This document shows, one piece after another, positions 41,574 through 51,334 of a stretch of DNA of 64,000 nucleotides. The translations under genes and the position numbers were made by a program. Source of the DNA: Faucicola mancuniensis (lineage in GTDB: Bacteria; Pseudomonadota; Gammaproteobacteria; Pseudomonadales; Moraxellaceae); contig NZ_CP171363.1 in the NCBI RefSeq assembly GCF_046523945.1, positions 186,001 through 250,000 of the forward strand, read 5' to 3'. Below the pieces are notes generated by a model. That model had not been told where the DNA came from, ran no database searches, and was given only the letters and a program-made list of their open reading frames with translations. Position 1 is the first letter of the stretch; every line of letters starts with the position of its first letter.

Positions 41574-42416
41574 TCAAGCGTTATTTACACTTTGTTTAAA
41601 ATAAAACTCCAACCACTCATAAGGAGTAAAGGTTTGAGTTTTGCCAGTAATATCATCTTTTTTAGTTAAAGATGAATGGGGTTTAACGGTATTATAGAAA
41701 TTAAGAAATCTTGTTAATTCTTGCTTTCTATGTTCACTACCTGTAAATTCACATTGTTCATGCCACATTTCCATGAGCGTACGTATTACTCGTTCTGCTT
41801 TACCATTGGTTTGTGGTTTGGCAACTTTGGTGAATTTCTGATTGATGTTGTTATTATAACAGGCTTTGACAAATTCATGGTCTTTTGTGCCTTTATATTC
41901 TGTGCCATTGTCAGAATAAATCACCTCAATCGTATAAGGGCAAGGTTTAATAACTTGTTCTGTCAGAAACTTAGCCGCACTAAAAGCTGTTTTGTCTGGC
42001 ATAATACAAGCATACAGTTCACGAGAATAATCATCAATGGCAACAAACAGATATTCTCTAGGGCTGTTGCTATTTTGTCCTTTGAGCAGTGGTAGGCGTT
42101 TTGTATCTACGTGTACCATCTCACCAGGATAGGATTTATTATAACGCTTGGCTTGTTTTTTGAGTTTGTCTTGTATACTCTTTTCAACTTTAGCTAAGCG
42201 TTTAATGCCAAATTTCGCTTGTTTAAAGCGATTATTGACACTGGTTTGTGGTTTTAGTAACTTCACTCTGGCAAGTTTCAATACCTTGTAGATTGTTGGT
42301 CTTGATACTTTGTATTCTTCAGCAAGTGATGTTACGCTTTGTTTGTTTTGATGATAGGCTATCCAAATAGCTTCTCTTTCAAACGGTAGCAGTCTGGTGT
42401 TTTTATGTATGTTCAT
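41574..42416 (-). CDS. IS481-family transposase
   Basis: 280 aa. An N-terminal HTH (AIWIAYHQNKQSVTSLAEEY then KVSRPTIYKVLK, residues 16-47) is followed by an rve-type DDE core: first Asp in MVHVDTKRLPLL, second in YSDNGTEYKG, Glu in QTNGKAERVIRTL, and a C-terminal FLNFYNTVKPHSSL. Complete and probably active. The transposase end reads through the inverted repeat (VNNA). Confidence 0.92.
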   Translation of the reverse strand: MNIHKNTRLLPFEREAIWIAYHQNKQSVTSLAEEYKVSRPTIYKVLKLARVKLLKPQTSVNNRFKQAKFGIKRLAKVEKSIQDKLKKQAKRYNKSYPGEMVHVDTKRLPLLKGQNSNSPREYLFVAIDDYSRELYACIMPDKTAFSAAKFLTEQVIKPCPYTIEVIYSDNGTEYKGTKDHEFVKACYNNNINQKFTKVAKPQTNGKAERVIRTLMEMWHEQCEFTGSEHRKQELTRFLNFYNTVKPHSSLTKKDDITGKTQTFTPYEWLEFYFKQSVNNA

Positions 42417-42452
42417 TTGCAGTATTTTATCCTAAATACTGTAAATAACGCT
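41574..42452 (-). mobile_element. IS481-family insertion sequence
   Basis: One transposase gene bounded by 13-bp inverted repeats AGCGTTATTTACA (41577-41589) and TGTAAATAACGCT (42440-42452). The transposase stop (41574-41576) is just outside the repeat. No clear target duplication is visible in the flanks. Inserted 25 bp upstream of the gspE start, and 22 bp from the metZ stop. Confidence 0.85.
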
Positions 42453-42474
42453 AGGATATCTTACACTTAATTTT

Positions 42475-43725
42475 TTAAATAGTTAAACTATCCAACCCAC
42501 GTTTTAAATCATTGATAATATCATTCACATCTTCAAGCCCCACTGACAGACGGATTAAGCCATCATTCACGCCTGCCTCAATTCTTGCCTCTGGCGTCAT
42601 GCGAAAATGCGTGGTCGTGGCAGGGTGCGTAATCGTGCTTTTGGCATCGCCCAAATTATTGGTAATGCTAATCACTTTGGTATTGTCAATAACGTGCCAC
42701 GCAGACGGCTGACCGCCTTTGACTTCAAAACCAATGATTGCCCCAAACGCCCCACCATTCACATTTAAATGACTGTGCTGACGTTTTGCCACCTCGTGCG
42801 ATGGGTGGCTTGGTAAACCCGAAAAATGCACTTTTTCCACATTGGGGTGATTGCTTAAAAATTCGGCAATTTGATTGGCATTTTCGCAGTGAGCTTTCAT
42901 ACGAATGGACAAAGTTTCCAGTCCTTTTAACAACACCCACGCATTAAATGGCGACAGACTAATCCCCCCTGTGCGAATGACGGTAAACGCCTTTTCCATC
43001 AGCTCATCACTGCCAATCAAAGCTCCGCCAAGCACTCGCCCTTGTCCATCAATATATTTACTTGCCGAATGAATGACCACGTCCGCCCCAAGTTCAAGCG
43101 GTTTTTGAATGGCTGGTGTGGCAAAACAATTGTCCACAATCAGCAACGCCCCATTATCATGAGCCAATTTTGACAAATAAGACAAATCGGCAATTTGGGC
43201 AAGTGGATTGCTTGGGCTTTCGCAATATAAAACTTTGGTGTTTGACTGCACGGCATTTTGCCAAGCATCATTGTCAAAGCAGTCCACATACGTGATTTCT
43301 ATGCCAAGTGGTTTAAAATAGGTGTCAAACAATGCCACCGATGAGCCAAACAATTGCCTGGCACACAGCAAGTGGTCGCCTGCCTTTAAATACGCCAAAC
43401 ACATGGTCAAAATCGCCCCCATGCCACTGGCGGTTGCAACACAGCGTTCACCGCCTTCAAGTAAGGCAAGACGGCGTTCAAATGCTCGCACGGTTGGGTT
43501 GGTGTGGCGTGAATAGACGTTGCCTTTTTTGTTGCCGTTAAAGTGGTCAGCCGCGTCTTTTGCCGATGCGTAAACGTAGGAACTTGTGGTAAAAATGGCT
43601 TCTGAATGCTCGCCTTCGTCCGTGCGATGATAGCCACCACGCACGGCAAGGGTTTGTTCAAAAAAGTCCAAACTTGGGTCTAATGCGTCTTGTTGCCAGT
43701 TGGGGTCTAAAATTGGGTTTGTCAT
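42475..43725 (-). CDS. metZ: O-succinylhomoserine sulfhydrylase MetZ
   Basis: PLP enzyme making homocysteine directly from O-succinylhomoserine and sulfide. The start is ATG 43725 with AGGA 7 nt upstream; an in-frame TTG 18 bp earlier is less likely. 416 aa. Cys/Met-metabolism fold: TNPTVRAFERRLALLEG, PLP Lys223 in SASKYIDGQG, C-terminal LIRLSVGLEDVNDIINDL. The alternative is cystathionine gamma-synthase, but the RYIDGQG-type K-YIDGQG and overall form favour MetZ. Divergent from the pilus operon (167 bp apart). Confidence 0.92.
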   Translation of the reverse strand: MTNPILDPNWQQDALDPSLDFFEQTLAVRGGYHRTDEGEHSEAIFTTSSYVYASAKDAADHFNGNKKGNVYSRHTNPTVRAFERRLALLEGGERCVATASGMGAILTMCLAYLKAGDHLLCARQLFGSSVALFDTYFKPLGIEITYVDCFDNDAWQNAVQSNTKVLYCESPSNPLAQIADLSYLSKLAHDNGALLIVDNCFATPAIQKPLELGADVVIHSASKYIDGQGRVLGGALIGSDELMEKAFTVIRTGGISLSPFNAWVLLKGLETLSIRMKAHCENANQIAEFLSNHPNVEKVHFSGLPSHPSHEVAKRQHSHLNVNGGAFGAIIGFEVKGGQPSAWHVIDNTKVISITNNLGDAKSTITHPATTTHFRMTPEARIEAGVNDGLIRLSVGLEDVNDIINDLKRGLDSLTI

Positions 43726-43892
43726 GATTTTTCCTATCAACAAAAGTTAAAAAATTGCTTTATTTTAGCACAAATTTGTTTTACAATCATAATGTGTAAT
43801 TTAACTTACAATGTGTTAGCTTCATATTTTTAGTATAACATGATAGCTAATCTAGTACAGCCCCAATTTTTTTAAAATTGTAAGGATATTTT

Positions 43893-44450
43893 ATGAAATA
43901 TTCTGAAAACCAATCGGGCTTCACCTTGATTGAGTTGATGATTACGGTTGCGATTGTTGGCATTATTGCGGCAATGGCAGCACCGTCATTTCAACGACAA
44001 ATCGCCAATATGAAACTCAAAGACGCCATTGACCTAACCGAAATGGTGTTAAAACAAGCTCGTGTTGATGCAATGGTGTATCAATCGCCTGTTGCTGTTG
44101 TTATCCATAATAGTGACCGTACTATCACTGCAGCCCAAGCAGTCAATGGTGGCACTGCTACTGGCTGCACGGATGTAGCCAAGCCTAAAGCCAGTACAAC
44201 ATGCCGTGTGATAAAACATAAGTATGATAGTAAGGTAAATATCGGATATGTGAGCGGTATGCCTTATGCCTTTAATTTTACACAAAAAAAGAGTACCGAA
44301 AAAAATATCAGTCGAAATAATATTCCTGATTCAACCATCACACCAAAACCTGGATTTTCTTTTTGTTATCAAGGTATTAGCGGTGATAAAAAAGTCGTAA
44401 CCGTTGATAAAAACACCAACATCAATGTTATAACACAAGGAACTTGCTGA
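43893..44450 (+). CDS. fimU: Type IV minor pilin, GspH/FimT family
   Basis: First gene of a minor-pilin operon; part of the pilus tip-priming complex. 185 aa. Class III signal: short basic leader, then prepilin cleavage G|FTLIELMITVAIVGI (residues 9-23) with the +5 Glu. The globular part follows with four to six cysteines, probably disulfide-bonded. AAGGATATTTT precedes the ATG. Gene order with pilV-pilW-pilX-pilY1-pilE matches Acinetobacter and Pseudomonas. Confidence 0.9.
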   Translation: MKYSENQSGFTLIELMITVAIVGIIAAMAAPSFQRQIANMKLKDAIDLTEMVLKQARVDAMVYQSPVAVVIHNSDRTITAAQAVNGGTATGCTDVAKPKASTTCRVIKHKYDSKVNIGYVSGMPYAFNFTQKKSTEKNISRNNIPDSTITPKPGFSFCYQGISGDKKVVTVDKNTNINVITQGTC

Positions 44451-44998
44451 TGAAACATCAAAAAGGTATCGGTTTAATAGAAGTGATGGTCTCTTTATTA
44501 TTATTAGCCATTGCTGTTCTAGGCTTTTCTGCTATGCAGATGACAGCCGTCAAAGCAACCGATGAGAGTGTGATTAGAAGTAGAGCCTTGGGTATTATGC
44601 GTGGTGGTGCTGAAATGATGCGGGCTAATCCTGATGGTATTACCGCATTTAGAGAAGCGCTTAATGCCAAACAAACGAGTCGTTCTGTTGACGGAAAAGC
44701 CATTACGGTTAACAGTTGTTTGCGATCTGATGATAATTGCACTATCAAACAGATAGCAACACGTGATGGTATTCAAGTTTATACATTTGCTACAGAAAAT
44801 GATTTACAAACAAAGGCGCTAAATTGCCCAGGCTCTGTATCTACAGGGACAGTAGCAGCGACAACCAGACCATTAACTTGCTTAATAATAAGTTGGGGTA
44901 AGACAGACCCAACAGTCGGTGATGGCAGTCCTAATTGTGTCAAGGCAGACGGCTCTTATAATATTGGTTCTAGTTGCTTTATCATGGAGGCGTACTAA
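44450..44998 (+). CDS. pilV: Type IV minor pilin PilV
   Basis: 182 aa from ATG 44450, which overlaps the fimU TGA by one base; AAGGA is 9 nt upstream. Leader MKHQKG|IGLIEVMVSLLLLAIAVLG with the prepilin glycine and +5 Glu. The mature head contains RALGIMRGGAEMMRANPDG, found in PilV proteins. It works with FimU, PilW, PilX and PilE to start pilus assembly and anchor PilY1. Confidence 0.9.
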   Translation: MKHQKGIGLIEVMVSLLLLAIAVLGFSAMQMTAVKATDESVIRSRALGIMRGGAEMMRANPDGITAFREALNAKQTSRSVDGKAITVNSCLRSDDNCTIKQIATRDGIQVYTFATENDLQTKALNCPGSVSTGTVAATTRPLTCLIISWGKTDPTVGDGSPNCVKADGSYNIGSSCFIMEAY

Positions 44999-46011
44999 TG
45001 ACTATGACTATCTCAAAAAAACAACAAGGCTTTACACTTATTGAATTGATGATTTCATTGGTATTGGGATTGTTAATTGTTGCAGCTGTAATGCAAGTAT
45101 ATGTCACAATAGTCGCCACCAAAACAATTCAGCAAAGTGGTTCTGAAATAACAGATGTGAGTGTTTTTGGTGTTCAGCAGCTAGAACATTCTATTAGAAT
45201 GGCAAACTTGGGTAATCTTGTTACAAAAATTCATTATAAAACAGTTGATGGTGGTATTGTCTTACAACCAAGAAAGTTAGTGGGCGGAGTTTTAACAGAT
45301 GGTAATCTTGCCAATATTGAAGATAATTTGTTAACCAACAGTGTTGGTGCGGCAGTTGCTGAAAATACAGGAACTGGTGTTCCTGCGATTGCTGCTTGGT
45401 CTGGCGTCTCAAACACGAATATCAAAAGCGACCAGTTAACAATTCAGTATAAAAATATAACAGGTAAAGATATTATTGATTGTGAAGGCAATACAGTTGA
45501 GAATAATAAAAAACTGATTGAGCGTTATTTTTTACGACAACCGACAACCAATCCGACAGGTAGTGCAGGTTTGGTGTTGGCATGTGATGCAGGTAGAATA
45601 GATGAAACAGGTAATATCACAGATTTTGGTGGTGATGGTGAGGAAATTATTTTAAATGTTGACCAATTTAAAATTAAATTGGGTTTGCAAGGACAAAAAG
45701 ATAACCCAGCAAAACCAGGTGAAAAAATAACAGCAATGTCATATTTACCGCCTCATGAATATATGGCATTACCAAAGACAGCAGACTTATACCGAGCATC
45801 AATCGTTGCTGTTAAAGTTGGCATGATAGTTAGAGGTTCTACACCGATTGTGGGGGATGTCACGCCACCAACTGAATTTAATGTATTAGGTGAAAAAAAT
45901 ACAATCTCAGCCACAACACCAAAATATGCACGCCGTACGTATGAATCAACCGCTATGTTAAGAAATGCAAGATTGGTTTCAATCGTGGCAACTGGTGCAA
46001 GAGAGCTTTAA
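44998..46011 (+). CDS. pilW: Type IV minor pilin PilW
   Basis: 337 aa from ATG 44998, overlapping the pilV TAA (TAATG), with GGAGG 7 nt before. Prepilin leader MTMTISKKQQG|FTLIELMISLVLGLLIVAAV. Long globular domain typical of PilW, ending TYESTAMLRNARLVSIVATG. Translation is coupled with pilV. Confidence 0.9.
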   Translation: MTMTISKKQQGFTLIELMISLVLGLLIVAAVMQVYVTIVATKTIQQSGSEITDVSVFGVQQLEHSIRMANLGNLVTKIHYKTVDGGIVLQPRKLVGGVLTDGNLANIEDNLLTNSVGAAVAENTGTGVPAIAAWSGVSNTNIKSDQLTIQYKNITGKDIIDCEGNTVENNKKLIERYFLRQPTTNPTGSAGLVLACDAGRIDETGNITDFGGDGEEIILNVDQFKIKLGLQGQKDNPAKPGEKITAMSYLPPHEYMALPKTADLYRASIVAVKVGMIVRGSTPIVGDVTPPTEFNVLGEKNTISATTPKYARRTYESTAMLRNARLVSIVATGAREL

Positions 46012-46025
46012 AGGTAGCGTAAAAA

Positions 46026-46889
46026 ATGAACAATACAAAATCACTTTTGATAAAAAATCAATATACTAATCTATCTTATAGCAATAAACAACAAGGTGCT
46101 GCTTTGATTGTTGTATTATTGATGTTGATTTTGATTATGCTCATTGGGGCGATGGCGATGAGACGTAGCACCACCGATTTGCAACTGGCGACCAGCGACC
46201 AAATCAACACACTACTATTACAAGGTGCAGACGGTGCAAACGATAGATTAGAAACCATTGTAAATAGCGATGTTAACGGCAGTGATTATAAATCAGCCGT
46301 TATCGCACGAAATGGTATTTTTGGACATTTTATTGCAAATGGTAATGACGCAAAAAAACATGAGATTAGTTTTTGTTACAATCCCACACTCGCGAAAACC
46401 AGAACCAATCACTCAACTGTGCGAGATGGTGCAGCAACAAGCTATTTAGACGGTTTACAACGTGGTAACTGTGACCCAACCAAAAAAGATAACTACATCA
46501 GTGCCAGACAAACAACTATGACCCAAGTGAGTATCTATCCAACACAAGGTAGTACAACGGCAGACATTCCATTTGGTGCAGTGGCTGAGGCGGTTAGTAT
46601 TGACAGTGAAACCAAAGCTTCGGTTAAGTATCAATTTGATATTCGTTCAACTTCTGCGATTCCATCTTATAGTGATGTTGGTGAGTGTTTTAATGATAGT
46701 AGTGTGTTTGAACATAATGGTGATAAAAAAACATTGTTAAGCGAGTGTTTAAAACAAAAGCAAGTACCAAGCAAACAATTGGTAGAACAAGTAGAAGTAT
46801 TCTATCTTGCAGAGGCGTTTAAGTGCATTGAAATGGGTAAAGGTACAGGTGCTATTGTTAAAGGCAACGAGAACAAATGTACATTATAA
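46026..46889 (+). CDS. pilX: Type IV pilus assembly protein PilX
   Basis: 287 aa. Longer cytoplasmic leader (about 23 residues) then KQQG|AALIVVLLMLILIMLIGAMAMRR; PilX-type proteins have this GAALI/VVL helix and no +5 Glu. Globular head with several Cys (CYNPT, RGNCDPT, VGECF, SECLKQ, FKCIEM, NKCTL). Starts 14 bp after pilW. Confidence 0.88.
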   Translation: MNNTKSLLIKNQYTNLSYSNKQQGAALIVVLLMLILIMLIGAMAMRRSTTDLQLATSDQINTLLLQGADGANDRLETIVNSDVNGSDYKSAVIARNGIFGHFIANGNDAKKHEISFCYNPTLAKTRTNHSTVRDGAATSYLDGLQRGNCDPTKKDNYISARQTTMTQVSIYPTQGSTTADIPFGAVAEAVSIDSETKASVKYQFDIRSTSAIPSYSDVGECFNDSSVFEHNGDKKTLLSECLKQKQVPSKQLVEQVEVFYLAEAFKCIEMGKGTGAIVKGNENKCTL

Positions 46890-46941
46890 AATAATGCGAA
46901 CATTTTAGTTTATTAGCACTTTTACCAAAAAGGAAAAGATT

Positions 46942-49900
46942 ATGAAATTAAAAAATACTGATAGAAAGTTTGATAAACAAACTTGTAAAACATCGCTTAA
47001 ATATTTAACTGCTGTAGTTGCTTCATTGTGTGCAATCTCTACAACGCAAGCTGATGTCAACTCACCTGTAAAAAAAATCGGTGATTTAGAGATTTATAAA
47101 CCAGCTTCAGGAGGTATGGCAACTGTTACCATGATGCTTGACATATCAGGTAGTATGGGTCCGTCTAGTATTCCTGAAGACTATAAGGAAAGTTTGACTC
47201 GAACTGCTGGTGAAGCGCGGCTTCAGCGTTATACTATTTGCCTTTATACAAATCGTACTACAACACCTGTACAGACTATGACTCGAACTGAGAAAATGGT
47301 AGATAGCTCAGGCGTTCAGTATGATACAATTTCTTATACATTAACAGGTTGTCCAACAACAAGTAGAGGAACGATAAGTGTAGATGCTAATGGCAAAACA
47401 GTGGGCTATTTTGATCGTATTTCTCGTTTGAAACTCGCTCTGATTCCGTTGTTTGCGAATGGTACTCGGTTGCCAGATAATTACAAAGTAGGTATTGGTA
47501 CCTATTCATTTTTGTCATCAGGTAGGCTTGGTGTAATAACTGTTCCTGCGAAGCCACTGACTAAAGAACACCGTAGACTAATTGTAGATAACATATCAAA
47601 AATAAGAGTATTTGGTGGTACACCATCCGCACATGCTTATGCTGAGGCAGGTGCATATATGATGGGAACGCTTACAAGTAATTTGGAGCCAACTCAAACG
47701 ACTCGTTATGTACAAAAAGGTTATGGGTATTCCAATTGGCCTTGGTGGTACTTTTCAACTTGTTTAATAGGTCTGAAGAGTACATTCAATGTGGGTGGGC
47801 AAACTTGGTATGGCTGTTATTATGATCCTTTACCTGCCAGTTCTCAAGTTTCTTATCATGATTTAGATAAGTTTGATACAAGTCTGATTGGTAGCCCTAA
47901 GGATAGATTGCTAGTGAGACCTAGTCGAGATTCACCACCAACAGGCGTATATTACGGTGATAAAAAAACAGCGTATTGGGCAGTGGACGATAATAGTGGC
48001 TTTCCTTTTTCAGATGATAGTACTAAGACAGAAGATTTAAAAACTTATAAATCTCCCATAGTAGATGGACAATGTGATGGTTATGGTATTTATTTTTTAA
48101 CAGATGGTGAACCAAATAACTCTAGTTATGATAAAGCAAATGCCCTAATGACCAAAAGCTTAAACTTAACTACAAACTTTCCAAAAAAGAATTTACGCTC
48201 AGGCTCAGATTGTGCTGGTGATTTATATTCATCAGTAGATGGAGCATGGAACTGTATGGGTGAATATGCAAAAAGGTTACGTTCAGGCAATAACCCAACA
48301 GGCAAAAGCATTAAAACAGCTGCTGTTGGGTTTGGTTCTGTATTTTCATCAATCGATAAGAATAGACGTAATATTAAGGTTACTGACGAGAACGGCAATC
48401 TTGTCAATGAGTCTATTCCAGATTGTAGTAAAGTAACAGCAGATGCTAAAAACTTATGCCAACTCGCCGAATTAAAAGATCAGTCTGGCACGCTTAAAAC
48501 AGGCGGATATGGGGAAGGTGGCTTTACCGCTACAAATGATAGCCAAGTATTGGCAAACAGCTTTCAAAAATTTGCAGCATCTTTGGTACAGACAACGAAT
48601 GTTGCACCATCAGGTGTGATGACAGTGCCAAGCGACCCTTATAAGGTTATTGGTGAAATGCCGTACGCTTTTCTTCCAACAGTGCAATCAAAACTATCTA
48701 CAGCGTCTAATACCAGCAACATTTGGCCAGGTAATGTCAAAAAATACAACCTTAAAAATGGTACATTGGCGGGTAAAAATGGCAAAAACCTGTTTTCATC
48801 TATTGTAGGTGGTTTAGATGCTTCAGTTCAAGATTTATGGAGTGCTACAGACTTCCAAAACGCAGGTAAACCCGCTAACGACAGTGTTAAAGCAGGTGGT
48901 GTTTATGCCAATCTAAAATCACCAAACCAAGGCTTGGATAAGGTGCGTTCAGTATGGGTAGAGGATACAGCAATTGCAGGTGGTGTTGACACAACTTTTA
49001 AACAAATCAAAGTTGATGCTGCTGGTAAACCTATTGGCTTTGATGCATTATTGGATACTACAATTTATACAAGAGCTAACCAAATTAAACTACTACAGTT
49101 TTTAGGTTTTGAAAAAGCAACCTATAGTGGTAGAACCAAAAATCTTTCAAGTACAGATGTTAATGAAGACACTTGGGAAAAAACAACCACAGTAGCTATT
49201 AAAGACCTAACAATGGTACAACCAACATCAGAAAATAAAGTATTGGGTGCAACCATTCACGCCAAGCCTTTAGCGGTATCATACGGTGCTGACCTTGACG
49301 AAAATGGTGAGGTAAAAGCAGATAGCCGTAAAGACTATATTTTCTTTGGTAGTATGGACGGTGCATTACACTTGGTCGGTGCTGACGATTTAAGTAAAAA
49401 CAATGGCGGTGAAGAAAAAACGGCGATGATTACATTAGCCATGATGAAAAATCAAGTAAATGCCCTTGTGCCAAACTCTACTTATATATCAGATGCTAAC
49501 CGTTTAGCAGGTGTGCCAAACTTTGGTGTAGATGGACATTGGTTAGTCAAATCTGACTTTAAATATGACTATGATAATAGCAAAGTATCAACCAAAAGCG
49601 TTTATGCTTATGGTGGTATGCGTTTGGGCGGAAAAGGCTTGTTAGCATTGGACATCAGTAATCCTAATTCACCAAAAAAACTATTTTCTACAAAAAATAC
49701 CACATTGATTGATTCAAGCATAGCAGGTTTTGGACGTATTGGTTATATCTGGAATCAACCAACCTACGCAAAAATCAGAAAAACAACCAACAAAGATGAC
49801 AAAGGTACAGATGTTATCATCTTTGGTGGTGGTTATGATATGTGTTACGAATATGAAAACTTCCAAGTTGGTATCACAGATACCACATTGGGTACTTGCT

Positions 49901-51126
49901 CTAATAAAGCAGAAGCCGAAGGTAATGCAGTTTATATGGTAGATGCAAAAACAGGTCAATTACTATGGTCAGCGTCAAGCACAACGGGTGACACTAGAGA
50001 TACTAACCTAAAAAATAGTATCGTCGGTAGCGTAACTGCCCTTGACCGTAACAATGATGGCTTTACTGACCATATCTATTTTGGTGATTTGGGTGGTCAA
50101 GTATTCCGTGTGGACTTTAAAGATGGTTCAACCGAAAGCACCCCTAGAATCACGCGTATCCTAAAAGATAACGATGCAGATACCGCTGCAACCAAAAAAT
50201 ACGCACGTCGTTTTTATGAACGCCCAATCGTGAGTATTCACCGTAATACATCAGATAACCGACTATTTGCCTTGATTAACGTTATCTCAGGTGATAGAAG
50301 CTCACCATTGTCAAAAATGCGTAATGATAACAAATATGCTGACAGACTGTACGGTATCATTGACAGCGATGTAACGCGTGTGAACAGTGATTTTTACCCA
50401 ACTAACGGCACCTTCTCACCAGTTATCAAAGACTTAACCATTGATAACTTAGCGGCTTTGCCAACGGCAATGGACGATACTGTGCCATTGGCTGGTTATT
50501 CACAAGAAGTTAGAGATAATGCCATCGGTGTGATGAAAAACTATATCAAAAAAGGCTGGTACTATCCATTAAGTCTATTTGACGGATTTGCCAATGTACG
50601 TTATAGCAAAGGTATGGGACGTAGTGATATTTTTGCAGGCTATCTATACACAACTGTATATAACCCAGATATGACCTATGGCTCAACCGATGCGTGTACT
50701 GCCAAAATCGCAGGTGGTTCAGAGCGTCAAGCTTACTGCTTACCTTATGGTATCTGTAAAGATCAACTATCACACAATGGCACAGCAGGTTTTGCCCGTG
50801 CAGGTCAAGGTATCCAAGAGCTTAACTTTGGGACAGCCAGCAAAGACCAACCAAACAAACGTATGCTAATCGGTACACTAGACTTTACCGAGCGTCTCAA
50901 AACTACTAATCGTGTCAACTCAGGCAACGATAGTGATAAACGCTTGATACAAGTCGGCACGACAACCGTAGGCGGTTCATCTATGATGGGTCTTGATAAT
51001 TCTACAGGTGGACAAAGCCAATTAACAGAAGCCCGTGATAAAGTAGGTGGTAGCCAAACGCTAAACGAAATTATCGTTGAACCACGCTACGTATTAAAAC
51101 CAAGCACTTGGTATGAAAATAACTAA
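46942..51126 (+). CDS. pilY1: Type IV pilus tip adhesin/assembly protein PilY1 (PilC family)
   Basis: 1394 aa, large. Sec signal peptide at residues 1-38 (ending STTQA-D). A von Willebrand A-like domain carries the MIDAS DISGSM at 67-72. The C-terminal half is the PilY1 beta-propeller with a calcium loop DRNNDGFTD at residue 1035, the type that controls pilus extension/retraction in Pseudomonas. A disulfide-rich segment near 280-300 (WWYFSTCLIGLKS) is extra. AAAAGGAAAAG precedes ATG. It caps the minor pilin complex; surface adhesion and mechanosensing are known for the family. Confidence 0.93.
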   Translation: MKLKNTDRKFDKQTCKTSLKYLTAVVASLCAISTTQADVNSPVKKIGDLEIYKPASGGMATVTMMLDISGSMGPSSIPEDYKESLTRTAGEARLQRYTICLYTNRTTTPVQTMTRTEKMVDSSGVQYDTISYTLTGCPTTSRGTISVDANGKTVGYFDRISRLKLALIPLFANGTRLPDNYKVGIGTYSFLSSGRLGVITVPAKPLTKEHRRLIVDNISKIRVFGGTPSAHAYAEAGAYMMGTLTSNLEPTQTTRYVQKGYGYSNWPWWYFSTCLIGLKSTFNVGGQTWYGCYYDPLPASSQVSYHDLDKFDTSLIGSPKDRLLVRPSRDSPPTGVYYGDKKTAYWAVDDNSGFPFSDDSTKTEDLKTYKSPIVDGQCDGYGIYFLTDGEPNNSSYDKANALMTKSLNLTTNFPKKNLRSGSDCAGDLYSSVDGAWNCMGEYAKRLRSGNNPTGKSIKTAAVGFGSVFSSIDKNRRNIKVTDENGNLVNESIPDCSKVTADAKNLCQLAELKDQSGTLKTGGYGEGGFTATNDSQVLANSFQKFAASLVQTTNVAPSGVMTVPSDPYKVIGEMPYAFLPTVQSKLSTASNTSNIWPGNVKKYNLKNGTLAGKNGKNLFSSIVGGLDASVQDLWSATDFQNAGKPANDSVKAGGVYANLKSPNQGLDKVRSVWVEDTAIAGGVDTTFKQIKVDAAGKPIGFDALLDTTIYTRANQIKLLQFLGFEKATYSGRTKNLSSTDVNEDTWEKTTTVAIKDLTMVQPTSENKVLGATIHAKPLAVSYGADLDENGEVKADSRKDYIFFGSMDGALHLVGADDLSKNNGGEEKTAMITLAMMKNQVNALVPNSTYISDANRLAGVPNFGVDGHWLVKSDFKYDYDNSKVSTKSVYAYGGMRLGGKGLLALDISNPNSPKKLFSTKNTTLIDSSIAGFGRIGYIWNQPTYAKIRKTTNKDDKGTDVIIFGGGYDMCYEYENFQVGITDTTLGTCSNKAEAEGNAVYMVDAKTGQLLWSASSTTGDTRDTNLKNSIVGSVTALDRNNDGFTDHIYFGDLGGQVFRVDFKDGSTESTPRITRILKDNDADTAATKKYARRFYERPIVSIHRNTSDNRLFALINVISGDRSSPLSKMRNDNKYADRLYGIIDSDVTRVNSDFYPTNGTFSPVIKDLTIDNLAALPTAMDDTVPLAGYSQEVRDNAIGVMKNYIKKGWYYPLSLFDGFANVRYSKGMGRSDIFAGYLYTTVYNPDMTYGSTDACTAKIAGGSERQAYCLPYGICKDQLSHNGTAGFARAGQGIQELNFGTASKDQPNKRMLIGTLDFTERLKTTNRVNSGNDSDKRLIQVGTTTVGGSSMMGLDNSTGGQSQLTEARDKVGGSQTLNEIIVEPRYVLKPSTWYENN

Positions 51127-51137
51127 AGGATAAGACA

Positions 51138-51333
51138 ATGAACCAAAAAATCAAATTTTCCACAGTTCATTATCCTAAAACTCAATCAGGATTTACCCTG
51201 ATTGAGCTGATGATTGTCGTAATGATTATTGGTGTATTTGCTACCATCGCTGTGCCATCTTATAGATAATTTGTCGTCAGAAATGCCGAAAGCGAAACCC
51301 AAGCAAAAATGCAACAAATGGCGATAGGCTAAT
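51138..51333 (+). pseudogene. pilE: Type IV minor pilin pilE, broken
   Basis: Starts with AAGGA then ATG 51138. The prepilin part TQSG|FTLIELMIVVMIIGVFATI and VPSYR is normal. Codon 44 is TAA (51267-51269), but the same frame goes on FVVRNAESETQAKMQQMAI, a match to PilE proteins. At about 51330 it is cut by the IS607 right end. The remaining 3' two-thirds is not found on the far side of the element. So the gene has both a nonsense mutation and a deletion. Confidence 0.9.
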
Positions 51334-51334
51334 T

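Noticed and set aside
43893..46889. Minor pilins as type II secretion pseudopilins GspH-K
   Set aside because: gspE is nearby, but the set ends in PilX and PilY1, which belong to type IV pili; order and sizes fit fimU-pilV-pilW-pilX.
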